Shown here: positions 1 through 6,480 of the stretch, piece by piece
Layout: each line of letters starts with the position of its first letter
Numbering within the stretch: the stretch's first letter is position 1
NCBI GenBank assembly: GCA_021783525.1
Contig: JAJXTT010000041.1
Location: forward strand, 1 to 9,707
Reading direction: 5' to 3'
Length of the DNA stretch: 9,707 nucleotides
From: Pseudomonadota bacterium
GTDB taxonomy: Bacteria; Pseudomonadota; Gammaproteobacteria; Burkholderiales; Gallionellaceae
The notes under the pieces: generated by a model
What the model saw: the letters and a program-made list of their open reading frames with translations, nothing else
Told to the model about the DNA's origin: nothing
Databases searched by the model: none
Translations under genes and position numbers: made by a program

Positions 1-72
1 TTGTAAAGCCGATGAATCGGCAACAACCACGCACAGGTGAGGGAATTCACTATCATCGCGCTCACAGCCTGA
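1..72. other. window edge downstream of scpB, nothing assignable
   Basis: This is the stretch after the scpB stop on the minus strand. A minus-strand frame from an ATG at 56-54 stays open to the window edge, but the roughly 18 visible residues match no family I recognise. In particular they do not look like RluB, which often follows scpB in betaproteobacteria. No strong terminator hairpin with a U-tract is visible. It may be an intergenic region or the first codons of the next gene. Confidence 0.4.
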
Positions 73-816
73 TCACGCGGCGGGGTTGGGTTCCGGTTCC
101 GAGTCTGTCGCTGCAGGCTCCGCCGCCTCGGATTCAACCTTCGCCGGTTCATCCACGATGCCCGCCTCCAGCAGGGTGCCCATCTCTTCCAGCGCGGGCA
201 GTTCCTGCAGGGAGCGCAGGTTGAGGTCATCCATGAATTGCGGGGTAGTGGCGTACAAGGCCGGCTTTCCAGGTGTATCCCGGGTGCCTATGCTCTCGAT
301 CCAGCCGCGCGATTCCAGCGTCTTCAACACTTGCGAAGATACCGCTACGCCGCGTATATCCTCGATGTCGCCGCGCGTCACCGGCTGACGGTAAGCGATG
401 ATGGCCAGCGTCTCAAGCACCGCACGCGAATAGCGCGGCGGCTTCTGCGGGTTCAGCTTGTCCAGGTGTACCTGCATCTCGGGACGTGCACGGAAACGCC
501 AGCCGCTGGCCACCCGGTTCAGTTCGACGCCGCTGGTGGCGTATTTGTCGGCCAACTGTTGCAGCAATTCTTCCACACGCTTCGTCTCGACCGGGACTTC
601 ACTCAGGCGTTTCAACTCGGTATTGGAAAGTGGCTCCTGCGATGTCAGCAAAGCCGCTTCGAAGATGCGCAGAAGTTGCACGGAATCTACCGCGTGCTCG
701 GCCTCAACGACATCCGTTCTTTCTGCGCGCTCACCCTCTTCCCCGCCCTCTCCCGCAACGGGAGAGGTGGGCAGGTGAGTCTCACTCGGCAGTGATTGCT
801 CGACTGGTTCGGACAT
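73..816 (-). CDS. scpB: segregation and condensation protein B (ScpB)
   Basis: ScpB is a kleisin-associated, dimeric winged-helix protein. With ScpA and SMC it forms the bacterial condensin that compacts and segregates the nucleoid. The 247-residue product has the ScpB core at about residues 43-205: LLRIFEAALLTSQEPLS near 48-64, the diagnostic ETLAIIAYRQPVTRGDIEDI at 135-154, and a GWIESIGTRDTPGKPALYAT block at 171-190. I chose the ATG at 816-814. The frame is open further upstream to an ATG at 948, but that extension lies inside scpA and reads as out-of-frame residues. The chosen start overlaps the scpA 3' end by 35 bp, typical of coupled scpAB pairs. The C-terminal ~35 residues are an acidic, Ala/Pro/Glu-rich tail. 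Residues 13-29 (THLPTSPVAGEGGEEGE) are encoded by a palindromic repeat (730-779), so the N-terminal linker appears to have been enlarged by a repeat. It is last in the nine-gene run. Confidence 0.95.
   Translation of the reverse strand: MSEPVEQSLPSETHLPTSPVAGEGGEEGERAERTDVVEAEHAVDSVQLLRIFEAALLTSQEPLSNTELKRLSEVPVETKRVEELLQQLADKYATSGVELNRVASGWRFRARPEMQVHLDKLNPQKPPRYSRAVLETLAIIAYRQPVTRGDIEDIRGVAVSSQVLKTLESRGWIESIGTRDTPGKPALYATTPQFMDDLNLRSLQELPALEEMGTLLEAGIVDEPAKVESEAAEPAATDSEPEPNPAA
730..779. repeat. palindromic dispersed-type repeat inside scpB
   Basis: The centre is a perfect 9-bp inverted repeat, CCTCTCCCG (747-755) and CGGGAGAGG (759-767), with a CAA loop. Outer arms CTCACC (730-735) and GGTGAG (774-779) are also exact reverse complements. 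The pattern 'CTCACCCT...CCCTCTCCCG-loop-CGGGAGAGG' is, from general knowledge, a very common intergenic repeat of beta- and gammaproteobacteria, often seen as LTPTLSRKRERE-like peptides in spurious ORFs. Here it lies within the coding frame of scpB and is read as residues 13-29. Membership of that repeat class is from memory, not from a search. Confidence 0.7.
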
Positions 817-1630
817 AGATGTTCCCCAAGGTTTCAGTTTGCGTGATCTCGACCAGGCTCTCCTTGGCGAGTTCGAGGATGGCGATAAACGTAACGACCA
901 GCATCGGGATGGTGGCATCCACTTCAAAAAGGCTTTCGAACGAAACAAAATCGGTATTGCGCAACAGACGCAGCACCTTGGTCATCTGCTCGCGCACCGA
1001 AAGTTCTTCGCGGCGCACCCTGTGGTGCGCGTTGACCTTGGCGCGCGTGAGCAAAGCCAGCCAGGCATGGCGCAGGTCTTCGACGGAGACAAAGGGCAGG
1101 CGCTCGATCACCGTGCGTTCGATCAGGACCTGCACCAGCTCGAAATCGCGGCTAGCTTGCGGCAGTTCGTTCAGTTTCTGTGCGGCCAGTTTCATTTGTT
1201 CATATTCAAGCAGGCGGCGCATCAGTTCAGCGCGCGGGTCTTCCGCGCTTTCTTCCTCGCTGGCCTTGGGCGGACGCGGCAGCAACATGCGCGACTTGAT
1301 CTCGATCAGCACCGCCGCCATCAGCAGGTATTCGGCGGCAAGTTCCAGGCGATGCTGCTGCATCGCCTCGATATAGACCATGTATTGCCTCGTGAGCGAC
1401 GCCATCGGGATGTCGAGCACGTCCAGATTGTGCTTGCGGATCAGGTACAGCAGCAAGTCGAGCGGCCCCTGGAAAGATTCGAGCACCACCTCCAGTGCAT
1501 CCGGCGGGATGTAGAGATCCAGCGGCATCTCCATCATCGGTTCGCCATGGACATGCGCCAGTGGCATTGCCGATGGTGTCTCCGCGGGCGTCGCTGTATG
1601 CGTCTCGGTCTGTGTCTCGGTTTGCGTCAT
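782..1630 (-). CDS. scpA: segregation and condensation protein A (ScpA, kleisin)
   Basis: ScpA is the kleisin subunit that bridges SMC heads and binds a ScpB dimer in the bacterial condensin. The product has 282 residues. The hallmark N-terminal SMC-binding segment ESFQGPLDLLLYLIRKHNLD is at 51-70, followed by VLDIPMASLTRQYMVYIEAM (71-90) and LAAEYLLMAAVLIEIKSRMLLP (98-118). A variable acidic linker (about 122-135) leads to the C-terminal winged helix (about 180-282, with TFIAILELAKESLVEITQTE). The first ~30 residues are a low-complexity TQTETQTETHTATPAETPS stretch before the conserved part. The ATG at 1630 is used because it lies 6 bp after the upstream gene's stop, but Met32, Met33 or Met35 could be the true start, giving a more standard length. 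There is no strong ribosome-binding site before 1630. The TQTET string recurs near residues 263-267 with a similar DNA sequence, probably by chance. Confidence 0.95.
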   Translation of the reverse strand: MTQTETQTETHTATPAETPSAMPLAHVHGEPMMEMPLDLYIPPDALEVVLESFQGPLDLLLYLIRKHNLDVLDIPMASLTRQYMVYIEAMQQHRLELAAEYLLMAAVLIEIKSRMLLPRPPKASEEESAEDPRAELMRRLLEYEQMKLAAQKLNELPQASRDFELVQVLIERTVIERLPFVSVEDLRHAWLALLTRAKVNAHHRVRREELSVREQMTKVLRLLRNTDFVSFESLFEVDATIPMLVVTFIAILELAKESLVEITQTETLGNIYVRTSRAITAE

Positions 1631-1636
1631 GTTGTA

Positions 1637-1849
1637 TCAGTGGCTGCAACAATCTTGATGTAACTGGATCGGCGGGCACGGCACCGTGCCGTACGAGCAG
1701 AACACGCAGCAATCGCCGGTCCTCGGGCGCAGCAGCGTGTGGCACGCAGTGCATTCATAAAAGAATTGGCAGGCATCGGTCGGCATGGTCTCTTCCTTCT
1801 GCGCACCGCAGTATGGACAGGTGATCACCGATTGCAGGACCACTTCCAT
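1637..1849 (-). CDS. small Cys-rich GDCCVxC-motif protein
   Basis: This 70-residue protein has 11 cysteines. An N-terminal CPYC (11-14) pairs with CTAC (33-36) like a zinc ribbon. Then come the signature GDCCVFC (45-51) with SYGTVPCPPIQ after it, and a terminal DCCSH. It matches what I remember of the 'GDCCVxC domain-containing (seleno)protein' family, some members of which carry selenocysteine; that family name is from memory. Here every motif position is an ordinary Cys codon (TGC TGC GTG TTC TGC). The function is unknown; metal or redox binding is inferred from the Cys/His content. The start ATG at 1849-1847 lies 1 bp after the trpS TGA, implying translational coupling, and the stop is 6 bp before scpA. 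The frame is open further upstream to 2059, but that part overlaps trpS and is not like coding sequence. Its TGA stop is in frame with the scpA ATG. Confidence 0.8.
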   Translation of the reverse strand: MEVVLQSVITCPYCGAQKEETMPTDACQFFYECTACHTLLRPRTGDCCVFCSYGTVPCPPIQLHQDCCSH

Positions 1850-1850
1850 A

Positions 1851-3053
1851 TCAGCTGTAACCCAGACCCATCGCCTCGCGCACGTCGCGCATGGTCTCGC
1901 TGGCAAGCTTGCGCGCTTTCTCGCAGCCGTCGGCGATGATGTTGCGTACCAGGCTCGGGTCGTCCAGATAGAGTTGCGCGCGTTCGCGCATGGGCTTCTG
2001 CTCTTCCAGCACGGCATCGATGACAGGCTGTTTGCATTCGATGCAACCGATGCCTGCACTGCGGCATCCCTGCTGCACCCACTGTTTGATGGAATCGATG
2101 GAATACACCTGGTGCAGCTGCCATACCGGGCATCTGTCGGGATTGCCCGCGTCGGTGCGCCGGATACGTGCAGGGTCGGTGGGCATGGTGCGGATCTTCT
2201 TGCTTACATCAGCCTCGTCCTCGCGCAGGCTGATGGTGTTGCCGTAGGACTTGGACATCTTCTGGCCGTCCAGTCCCGGCATTTTCGATGCAACGGTCAG
2301 CATGGCCTGCGGCTCGGACAGGATCATCTTGCCGCCCCCCTCCAGGAAGCCGAACAAACGCTCCCGGTCGCCCAGGCTCAGGCTTTGCTGCTCGTCCAGC
2401 AAGGACTTGGCGGACTCCAGGGCTTCGCTGTCGCCCTGCTCCTGAAAGCGCGTACGCAATTCCCTGTACAGTTTGGCCTTCTTGCCACCCAGCTTTTTGA
2501 TCGCGGCTTCAGCCTTTTCTTCGAACCCTGCCTCGCGTCCGTAGATGTGGTTGAAGCGGCGCGCCAATTCGCGGGTGAATTCGATGTGCGGTACCTGGTC
2601 TTCTCCGACCGGCACCTGGGTTGCCCGATAGATCAGGACGTCCGAGCTCATCAGCAGCGGATATCCCAGGAAGCCATACGTGGAGAGATCCTTGCTGGTC
2701 AATTTTTCCTGCTGGTCCTTGTACGTCGGCATGCGTTCCAGCCACCCCAGCGGCGTGATCATGGACAGCAGCAGATGGAGTTCGGCATGCTCCGGCACGC
2801 GCGACTGGATGAACAGCGTCGCCTGTGCCGGATCGACGCCAGCCCCGAGCCAGTCTATGACCATGTCCCACACGTTCTGCTCGATGATTTGCGGGGTGTC
2901 GTAGTGCGTGGTCAACGCATGCCAGTCGGCCACGAAGAACAGGCATTCGAACTGGTGCTGCATTTCCACCCAGTTCTTCAACACGCCATGGTAATGCCCC
3001 AGGTGCAGACTGCCCGTGGGGCGCATTCCGGATAAAACTCGATCAGCGAACAT
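1851..3053 (-). CDS. trpS: tryptophan--tRNA ligase
   Basis: This class Ic aminoacyl-tRNA synthetase charges tRNA-Trp with tryptophan using ATP, in the cytoplasm. The 400-residue product has the Rossmann-fold HIGH-type signature HLGH at 17-20 in GMRPTGSLHLGHYHGVL, the tryptophan/ATP-site region DVLIYRATQVPVGEDQ (138-153), and KMSKS at 265-269. The C-terminal anticodon-binding helices follow. Many bacterial TrpRS are about 330-350 residues. The excess here is a charged helical insertion at about 173-245 (EEKAEAAIKKLGGKKAKLY, then a Gln/Glu/Leu-rich stretch), which I recall from several betaproteobacterial TrpRS. I chose the ATG at 3053-3051. The frame extends upstream to 3500, but that overlaps the M50 protease gene and has no TrpRS homology. 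The gap to the M50 gene upstream is 14 bp. The ribosome-binding site is weak (AACAGAAAT before the ATG). Confidence 0.97.
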   Translation of the reverse strand: MFADRVLSGMRPTGSLHLGHYHGVLKNWVEMQHQFECLFFVADWHALTTHYDTPQIIEQNVWDMVIDWLGAGVDPAQATLFIQSRVPEHAELHLLLSMITPLGWLERMPTYKDQQEKLTSKDLSTYGFLGYPLLMSSDVLIYRATQVPVGEDQVPHIEFTRELARRFNHIYGREAGFEEKAEAAIKKLGGKKAKLYRELRTRFQEQGDSEALESAKSLLDEQQSLSLGDRERLFGFLEGGGKMILSEPQAMLTVASKMPGLDGQKMSKSYGNTISLREDEADVSKKIRTMPTDPARIRRTDAGNPDRCPVWQLHQVYSIDSIKQWVQQGCRSAGIGCIECKQPVIDAVLEEQKPMRERAQLYLDDPSLVRNIIADGCEKARKLASETMRDVREAMGLGYS

Positions 3054-3067
3054 ATTTCTGTTTGATA

Positions 3068-3724
3068 TTAAAAAATCGTTTCGATCATGCGGATGAATGA
3101 GCTCACCAGCGGCGAGAGTATCCAGCTCAGAACCGGCTGGCCTCCAAGCGGCACCACGGCCAGCACGATCAGGATGACCATTCCGTACGGCTCGATTTTC
3201 GCCAACTGGAAAGCCTGCCTGTGCGGCAGCAGGCTTATTGCAACGCGTCCGCCGTCCAGCGGAGGCAACGGCAACAGGTTCAGCACCAGCAGAATGGCGT
3301 TGATTGTAACTCCGAACTGCGCCATGCCTAACAGAGGCTCGGCAAAATAGCTGCCGGGCATGCTCAAAGCCACCTTGAACATCGCCCCCCAGAACAGCGC
3401 CATGACAAGGTTCGCAGCGGGACCGGCCAGCGCCACCCACAACATGTCCTTCTTGGGATGGCGCAAGGCCGAGAAGTTGACCGGAACCGGCTTGGCCCAA
3501 CCGAACAGGATGCCTCCCACAAACAGCGTCAACAGTGGCAGCAGAATCGTACCGACCGGATCGATATGGCGCAGGGGATTGAGCGAAATACGGCCCTGCG
3601 CGTATGCCGTCATATCGCCGAAGTGGCGTGCCGCATAGCCGTGCGCCGCCTCGTGCAAGGTGATGGCGAACAGCACGGGTATGGCCGCAAGCGCGATGGT
3701 CTGGATCAATGCGTCGAAGTTCAT
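3068..3724 (-). CDS. site-2-type zinc metalloprotease, M50 family
   Basis: This is an integral-membrane M50 protease of the short, PDZ-less site-2 group, expected to cleave transmembrane or membrane-proximal peptides. The 218-residue product has the zinc-binding HEAAH (24-28) in ITLHEAAHGYAARHFGD and the third-ligand motif NLLPLPPLDGGR (149-160, Asp157). The conserved GPAAN is at 101-105. Hydrophobic segments lie at about 5-23, 57-76, 94-120, 131-156 and 181-206. The substrate is not known. The ATG at 3724-3722 directly abuts the yciO stop (TAAATG), so translation is probably coupled. trpS begins 14 bp after its stop. An M50 gene just upstream of trpS and scpAB is a recurring arrangement in betaproteobacteria, as I recall it. 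Confidence 0.93.
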   Translation of the reverse strand: MNFDALIQTIALAAIPVLFAITLHEAAHGYAARHFGDMTAYAQGRISLNPLRHIDPVGTILLPLLTLFVGGILFGWAKPVPVNFSALRHPKKDMLWVALAGPAANLVMALFWGAMFKVALSMPGSYFAEPLLGMAQFGVTINAILLVLNLLPLPPLDGGRVAISLLPHRQAFQLAKIEPYGMVILIVLAVVPLGGQPVLSWILSPLVSSFIRMIETIF

Positions 3725-4354
3725 TTATTCCTCTATTCCCAAATGTGCGATCGGCCCCTTGCCGCGCCGCACCAATACCGGCATATCGCCTGTCAGGTCG
3801 ATCACCGTGGACGACTCGGCGCCAACCGTTCCGCCTTCCATCACCAGCTCGACGAGTTTCTCCAGATGTTCGCGTATCTCCGCCACATCGGTCAACGGCT
3901 GATCTGCCCCCGGCAGGATCAGCGTGGAACTGAGCAGCGGTTCGCCCAGCTCTTCCAGCAAAGCCAGCGCAACCGGATGATCCGGTATGCGCAAGCCTAT
4001 CGTGCTTCGTTTGGGATGCTGCAAGCGACGCGGAACTTCCTTGGTCGCTTCCAGAATGAACGTGTAACTGCCCGGCGTATTGTTCTTCAACAGCCTGAAC
4101 TGCGCGTTGTCCACCTTTGCATAGTGCGCCAGTTCCGACAGGTCACGGCACACCAGGGTCATCAGGTGTTTTTCGTCCAGCCCGCGTATCTGGCGTATGC
4201 GTGCGACTGCCTCTTTATCGTCCAGATGGCAGCCGATGGCGTAGCCGGAATCGGTTGGATAGACAATCACCGCACCGTTGCGCAGCATCTCCGCCGCCTG
4301 TTTGATCAGGCGCGGCTGGGGATTGTCCGGGTGCATGGAAAAGAATTGCGCCAT
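3725..4354 (-). CDS. yciO: YciO, Sua5/YciO/YrdC-fold protein
   Basis: This protein has the YrdC/Sua5 fold. Proteins of this fold make threonylcarbamoyl-adenylate for the t6A37 tRNA modification, but the YciO branch is a distinct paralogue whose main role is less settled. The 209-residue product closely follows E. coli YciO as I remember it: MAQFFSMHPDNPQPRLI at 1-17, VYPTDSGYAIGC at 31-42, the dsRNA/nucleotide-binding lysine/arginine block KRSTIGLRIPDHP at 115-127, and ESSTVIDLTGD at 180-190. The motif PTDSGYAIG, rather than the PTETVYGLG of TsaC/Sua5, puts it in the YciO group. It starts 3 bp after the PHP gene stop and ends flush with the M50 gene start. The PHP(yciV/rnm)-yciO pairing is also found in E. 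coli. Confidence 0.93.
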   Translation of the reverse strand: MAQFFSMHPDNPQPRLIKQAAEMLRNGAVIVYPTDSGYAIGCHLDDKEAVARIRQIRGLDEKHLMTLVCRDLSELAHYAKVDNAQFRLLKNNTPGSYTFILEATKEVPRRLQHPKRSTIGLRIPDHPVALALLEELGEPLLSSTLILPGADQPLTDVAEIREHLEKLVELVMEGGTVGAESSTVIDLTGDMPVLVRRGKGPIAHLGIEE

Positions 4355-4357
4355 AAA

Positions 4358-5218
4358 TTAAGCTGCAGTTCCTTCCCAGAGCGTCCACACCGGGCGGCAC
4401 TCCAACGGAAAATCCGGCAATCGCCCGAGATCGCGGTAGCTCTCTTCCGGCCCGTGAAAATCCGAGCCGCAGGAACACAACAGATCGAATTCCTTGGCAT
4501 AACGCGCGAATTCGGCATACTGCGGCGGTGTATGACTGCCGCTCACCACTTCGATGCCCCGCCCGCCCAGTTCGACAAATTCCTTCAGCAGTTCGAGCAA
4601 GGTCGTCTTGCCCATCGCATTGCGTCCGGCAGTATAACGGCCCGGGTGCGCCAGGACGGCGACCCCCCCGCTGCCCTTGATCCACGAGATCGCATCCTTC
4701 AGGTCCGCCCAGGTATGCGGAACGTATCCCGGCTTGCCTTTGACCAGGTAGCGATTGAAGACGCTGCGCACGTCCTTGCAGTGTCCTGCTTCGACCAGAT
4801 AACGCGCAAAATGGGTACGCCCGATCATGTCCGGATTGGAGGCATAGCGTAAAGCACCTTCCAGCACACCACCGATACCGGAGCGTGCCATCGATTCCGC
4901 CATCAGTTCGGCACGATGTCTGCGTCCGCTGCGTATGCCGCGCAGGCCTTCAGTCAACGCTGCATTTTGGGGATCGATGTGCAAGCCGACGATATGCAGG
5001 GTGTGCTTGCGCCAGGTAACCGAAATCTCGACGCCATTGACGAATTCGATGCCGTGTTGTGCGGCAACCCTGGCGGCTTCCGGCAGGCCTGCCACGTCAT
5101 CGTGATCGGTCAGGGACAGCACCCTGACTTCGCGTCCGGCGGCGCGCATCACCAGCTCTGCTGGTGTCAGTGTGCCGTCCGAGACGTTTGAATGGCAATG
5201 CAGGTCGTAGTCCAGCAT
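4358..5218 (-). CDS. rnm: PHP-domain nuclease/phosphatase (RNase AM / YciV type)
   Basis: This is a PHP-domain metal-dependent phosphoesterase of the YciV/TrpH group. Characterised relatives include E. coli RNase AM, a 5'-3' exonuclease that matures rRNA 5' ends, and a Chromobacterium 3',5'-nucleoside bisphosphate phosphatase. The 286-residue product has all expected metal-ligand motifs: DLHCHSNVSDG at 5-15 (His7, His9, Asp14), LTDHDD at 36-41, GVEIS at 62-66 (Glu64), GRTHFARYL at 133-141, LAHPGRY at 189-195 (His191) and GSDFHG at 251-256 (Asp253, His255). The activity of this particular protein (exonuclease or nucleotide phosphatase) cannot be told from sequence alone. Its ATG overlaps the rnfH stop by 1 bp (TGATG), and yciO follows after 3 bp. 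Confidence 0.92.
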   Translation of the reverse strand: MLDYDLHCHSNVSDGTLTPAELVMRAAGREVRVLSLTDHDDVAGLPEAARVAAQHGIEFVNGVEISVTWRKHTLHIVGLHIDPQNAALTEGLRGIRSGRRHRAELMAESMARSGIGGVLEGALRYASNPDMIGRTHFARYLVEAGHCKDVRSVFNRYLVKGKPGYVPHTWADLKDAISWIKGSGGVAVLAHPGRYTAGRNAMGKTTLLELLKEFVELGGRGIEVVSGSHTPPQYAEFARYAKEFDLLCSCGSDFHGPEESYRDLGRLPDFPLECRPVWTLWEGTAA

Positions 5219-5532
5219 CAGAGGTCACCGCCGCCCTTTTTCATGACTTTGCCCTCTTCGGCGCGCTTGCGGCGCACTTCTTTCGGATCGGCTATCAGTG
5301 GGCGATATATTTCGACGCGGTCCTTCTCGCGCAGCACGGTGTCAATCTTGCTCAATTTGCCGAAGATGCCGAATTTGCCTTTTTCGAGATCGATCTCGGG
5401 AAACTTGTCCAGAATGCCGGAAAGCTTGATGGCCTCCGCGATCGTCGTGCCTTTTGGCACTTCCGATTTAAGCAGTATCTGCTCGGCAGGCAAGGCATAG
5501 ACCAGCTCCACGTATATCTTTTCTTCACTCAT
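5218..5532 (-). CDS. rnfH: RnfH family protein (UPF0125)
   Basis: This is a 104-residue ubiquitin-like beta-grasp protein of the RnfH/UPF0125 family (E. coli YfjF, also called RatB). Its biochemical function is unsettled. The diagnostic features are the N-terminal strand IYVELVYALPAEQ (6-18), the ILDKFPEIDL region (40-49), KFGIFGKL (53-60), and the signature DRVEIYRPLIADPKEVRRKR (71-90). The last 14 residues form a basic Lys/Gly tail. The gene starts 8 bp inside the ratA 3' end and its TGA shares one base with the PHP gene start. The ratA-rnfH pair, divergent from smpB, is a conserved arrangement in proteobacteria. Confidence 0.95.
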   Translation of the reverse strand: MSEEKIYVELVYALPAEQILLKSEVPKGTTIAEAIKLSGILDKFPEIDLEKGKFGIFGKLSKIDTVLREKDRVEIYRPLIADPKEVRRKRAEEGKVMKKGGGDL

Positions 5533-5965
5533 TTTTCACATAAACCTTGTCTGCACGGTGGATAAAGGCATCCACGAAACTGTTGGCGATATGGTGAAAC
5601 ACCGGCCCCACCAGCTTCTCAAGCAATTTATTGGAGAACTCGTAATGCAGGCGGAACTCTATTTTACAGGCTTCGTCGCTCAAGGGGATGAATCGCCAAC
5701 TTCCTTCGAGATGCCTGAACGGACCGTCCATCAGGGCAATGTCGATTTGGTGCGGCGGAGTGCGCTGATTTTTGGTGCTGAAATGCTGCCTGATATGGTG
5801 GTAGTCGATATGCAACGTGGCGTGCATCGTCGTGCCATGCATCTCATTGACGGTGGCCCCGCCGCACCAGGGCATGAACTGCGGGTAATCTTCCACTCCG
5901 TCCACCAGCTTGAACATCTGCTCCGCCGTGTGCGGAACCAATACCGTTTTTTCTACCAGTGCCAT
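5525..5965 (-). CDS. ratA: RatA, START/COQ10-like protein
   Basis: This SRPBCC-fold (START-like) protein belongs to the RatA/COQ10 family. In E. coli RatA was described as blocking 70S ribosome formation by binding 50S subunits; the eukaryotic relative Coq10 binds ubiquinone, so both a ribosome-linked and a lipid-binding role are possible. The 146-residue product carries VEDYPQFMPWCGGATV (24-39), the family signature LMDGPFRHLEGSWRF (78-92), and a C-terminal helix LVGPVFHHIANSFVDAFIHRA (118-138). It is the first gene of the nine-gene minus-strand run, and its start is 65 bp from the divergent smpB start. No strong Shine-Dalgarno precedes the ATG (GGTAAAGC). Confidence 0.95.
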   Translation of the reverse strand: MALVEKTVLVPHTAEQMFKLVDGVEDYPQFMPWCGGATVNEMHGTTMHATLHIDYHHIRQHFSTKNQRTPPHQIDIALMDGPFRHLEGSWRFIPLSDEACKIEFRLHYEFSNKLLEKLVGPVFHHIANSFVDAFIHRADKVYVKNE

Positions 5966-5991
5966 GCTTTACCGAGCCGCCAATCAAAGGC

Positions 5992-6000
5992 TGGTAGAAT
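5992..6000 (+). promoter_or_regulatory. candidate extended -10 for smpB
   Basis: In the 65-bp ratA-smpB divergent region, TGGTAGAAT fits an extended -10 (TGnTAnnnT) about 30 bp before the smpB ATG. No convincing -35 hexamer lies 16-18 bp upstream, which is tolerable for an extended -10 promoter. The same segment on the minus strand would have to serve ratA, where a TATTCT lies in the opposite orientation. This is a pattern call only. Confidence 0.4.
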
Positions 6001-6030
6001 ATCGCAACATCAAGCAAAACACATCTTTAC

Positions 6031-6480
6031 ATGAGCATCATTCAGAACAAAAAGGCCTACCACGAGTACTTCATCGAAGAAAAGCATGAAGCCGGCATCA
6101 TGCTGGAAGGCTGGGAAGTAAAAGCGATCCGCGCCGGACGCGCGCAGCTCAAGGAAGCCTACGTCACCATCATGGACGGCGCGCTGTACCTGTTCGGCTC
6201 CCACATCAGTCCCCTGCTGAATGCCTCCACCCACATCCACCCCGACCCAGTTCGCACTCGCAAGCTGTTGATGCATAAGCATGAAATCGACAAACTCATC
6301 GGCAAAGTGCAACGCGCTGGCTACACCATCATGCCGCTGGACATGCACTACAAGGGCAGCCACGTCAAACTGGAAATCGGCCTGGCCAAGGGAAAGAAGG
6401 AGCATGACAAACGGGCAACTGAACGTGAGAAGGACAGCAAGCGTGAAGCTGCAATGGCCATGAAAAAGGAACGGCGCTGA
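6031..6480 (+). CDS. smpB: SsrA-binding protein SmpB
   Basis: SmpB binds tmRNA (SsrA) and delivers it to stalled ribosomes for trans-translation. Its basic C-terminal tail enters the empty mRNA channel. The 149-residue product has the oligonucleotide-binding beta-barrel with the conserved AGIMLEGWEVKAIRAGRAQL (21-40) and DGALYLFGSHISPL (49-62), then RTRKLLMHKHEID (75-87) and GLAKGKKEHDKR (117-128). The tail, residues 129-149, is Lys/Arg/Glu-rich. The ATG at 6031 is fixed by homology; no good Shine-Dalgarno precedes it (ACATCTTTAC). Codons 127 to the stop belong to a 148-bp unit duplicated downstream. A diverged third copy encodes an alternative tail end (ERRALR instead of ERR), so the present stop may have been created by the rearrangement. 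The ssrA gene is not in the window. Confidence 0.97.
   Translation: MSIIQNKKAYHEYFIEEKHEAGIMLEGWEVKAIRAGRAQLKEAYVTIMDGALYLFGSHISPLLNASTHIHPDPVRTRKLLMHKHEIDKLIGKVQRAGYTIMPLDMHYKGSHVKLEIGLAKGKKEHDKRATEREKDSKREAAMAMKKERR

Noticed and set aside
1..56. Start of rluB on the minus strand
   Set aside because: Position fits the usual scpB-rluB order, but the ~18 residues readable do not resemble an RluB N-terminus.
817..948. Longer ScpB start at 948
   Set aside because: The extra 44 residues overlap scpA out of frame and are unlike any ScpB N-terminus. The ATG at 816 gives the usual coupled overlap.
839..1663. 274-aa open frame on the plus strand
   Set aside because: Antisense to scpA; rich in His/Gln/Arg, as expected from a complementary-strand shadow.
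1785..3035. 416-aa open frame on the plus strand
   Set aside because: It is antisense to trpS and its translation has no recognisable domain. It arises from the codon bias of the real minus-strand gene.
3054..3500. N-terminal extension of TrpRS
   Set aside because: The extension lies within the M50 protease gene in another frame. TrpRS homology begins at MFADRVLSGMRPTG.
3458..4852. 464-aa open frame on the plus strand
   Set aside because: It runs antisense across the M50 protease, yciO and PHP genes, all confidently identified. A single protein antisense to three conserved genes is not credible, and no motif is seen.
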